Below, in pieces: positions 12,710 through 12,922 of a stretch of DNA of 12,922 nt. How positions within the stretch are numbered: the stretch's first letter is position 1; the number at the start of each line of letters is the position of its first letter. The notes under the pieces were generated by a model, which did no database searches, was not told where the DNA came from, and was given only the letters and a program-made list of their open reading frames with translations. The stretch spans positions 1 through 12,922 of the forward strand of contig DGBN01000073.1 of the NCBI GenBank assembly GCA_002384815.1, read 5' to 3'. Source of the DNA: Oxalobacteraceae bacterium UBA4003. GTDB taxonomy: Bacteria > Pseudomonadota > Gammaproteobacteria > Burkholderiales > Burkholderiaceae_D. The translations under genes and the position numbers were made by a program.

Positions 12710-12922
12710 TCAGGGATGATGTTCCCATTTTTTCCAGGATGCCAATACCGCATTCGGATATTCTGCCCTGCCGCGACTGCCGTTATAGCGGCCGAGCGCA
12801 AGAAACAGATCGCCTTTTTCCATATCCAGATACATGCGCAGTATCGAGCAGCCAAAACGCAAATTGGTTTGCATGTGAAACAGCTTGCTGCGATCGCCAT
12901 CGCCAATGACGCGCGTCCAGAA
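12710..12922 (-). CDS. Lytic transglycosylase, C-terminal fragment (runs off window)
   Basis: The last 70 codons of a gene entering from the right edge, ending at the TGA complementary to 12710-12712. The visible protein includes QTNLRFGCSILRMYLD, then GDLFLALGRYNGSRGRAEYP, which matches the C-terminal half of the SLT (lysozyme-like) fold of peptidoglycan lytic transglycosylases, including the NLRFG and ALGRYNGSRG motifs. These periplasmic enzymes cleave glycan strands to 1,6-anhydro-muropeptides, the substrates later recycled by AmpD. The catalytic glutamate and any signal peptide lie outside the window, so the exact subfamily cannot be set. Shares the bidirectional terminator at 12614-12642. 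Confidence 0.88.
   Translation of the reverse strand, partial: FWTRVIGDGDRSKLFHMQTNLRFGCSILRMYLDMEKGDLFLALGRYNGSRGRAEYPNAVLASWKKWEHHP

Overview
This window looks like ordinary chromosome from a betaproteobacterium, most likely Oxalobacteraceae (a Herminiimonas or Janthinobacterium relative). The basis is moderate GC, the gene order ffh / ypjD-type cytochrome assembly gene / PP0621-type gene / pilS / pilR / ampD, a class Ia NrdA of 963 residues with two N-terminal ATP-cones, and Ala/Lys/Pro-rich histone H1-like proteins. Taxonomy is inferred from recognised protein features, not from a search. I see no prophage, transposon, tRNA, rRNA or CRISPR array.

Layout, left to right. (1) 1-146, minus: 5' part of a histone H1-like Lys/Ala/Pro repeat protein; its C-terminus lies outside the window. 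(2) 147-589: gene-free stretch with two tandem intrinsic terminators for the nrdAB message, a strong imperfect hairpin and a short palindrome. (3) 590-4824, minus: nrdA then nrdB, the aerobic class Ia ribonucleotide reductase, with a 12-13 bp inverted repeat between the genes. (4) 4825-5199: long nrdA leader and control region with a pair of NrdR-box-like palindromes 30 bp apart, a perfect 12-bp palindrome, and an inverted repeat around the nrdA Shine-Dalgarno. (5) 5200-10050, minus: a tightly packed five-gene unit in transcription order ypjD-like, PP0621-like small protein, pilS, pilR, ampD, with overlaps or very short gaps. (6) 10051-10393: divergent intergenic region. (7) 10394-11761, plus: ffh, followed by an intrinsic terminator. 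(8) 12144-12596, plus: a protein with an H1-like Lys/Ala tail fused to a SWIB domain. (9) 12614-12642: bidirectional terminator shared with a convergent lytic transglycosylase gene (12710-12922, minus, only the 3' end present).

How they work together: nrdAB supplies dNTPs and is probably repressed by NrdR through the tandem boxes. The ypjD-to-ampD unit mixes membrane cytochrome/haem-type assembly, a PilS/PilR sigma-54 two-component system and AmpD cell-wall recycling; its tight packing suggests co-transcription and translational coupling. Ffh is the protein-targeting GTPase. Two H1-tailed proteins lie about 12 kb apart on opposite strands.

Most genes are housekeeping and well understood. I do not see a convincing undescribed system. 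The most checkable signals are regulatory: the nrdA control region, the structured stretch at 238-353, the nrdA-nrdB hairpin, and the paired H1-tailed proteins, whose coding A-tracts could be slippage-prone.
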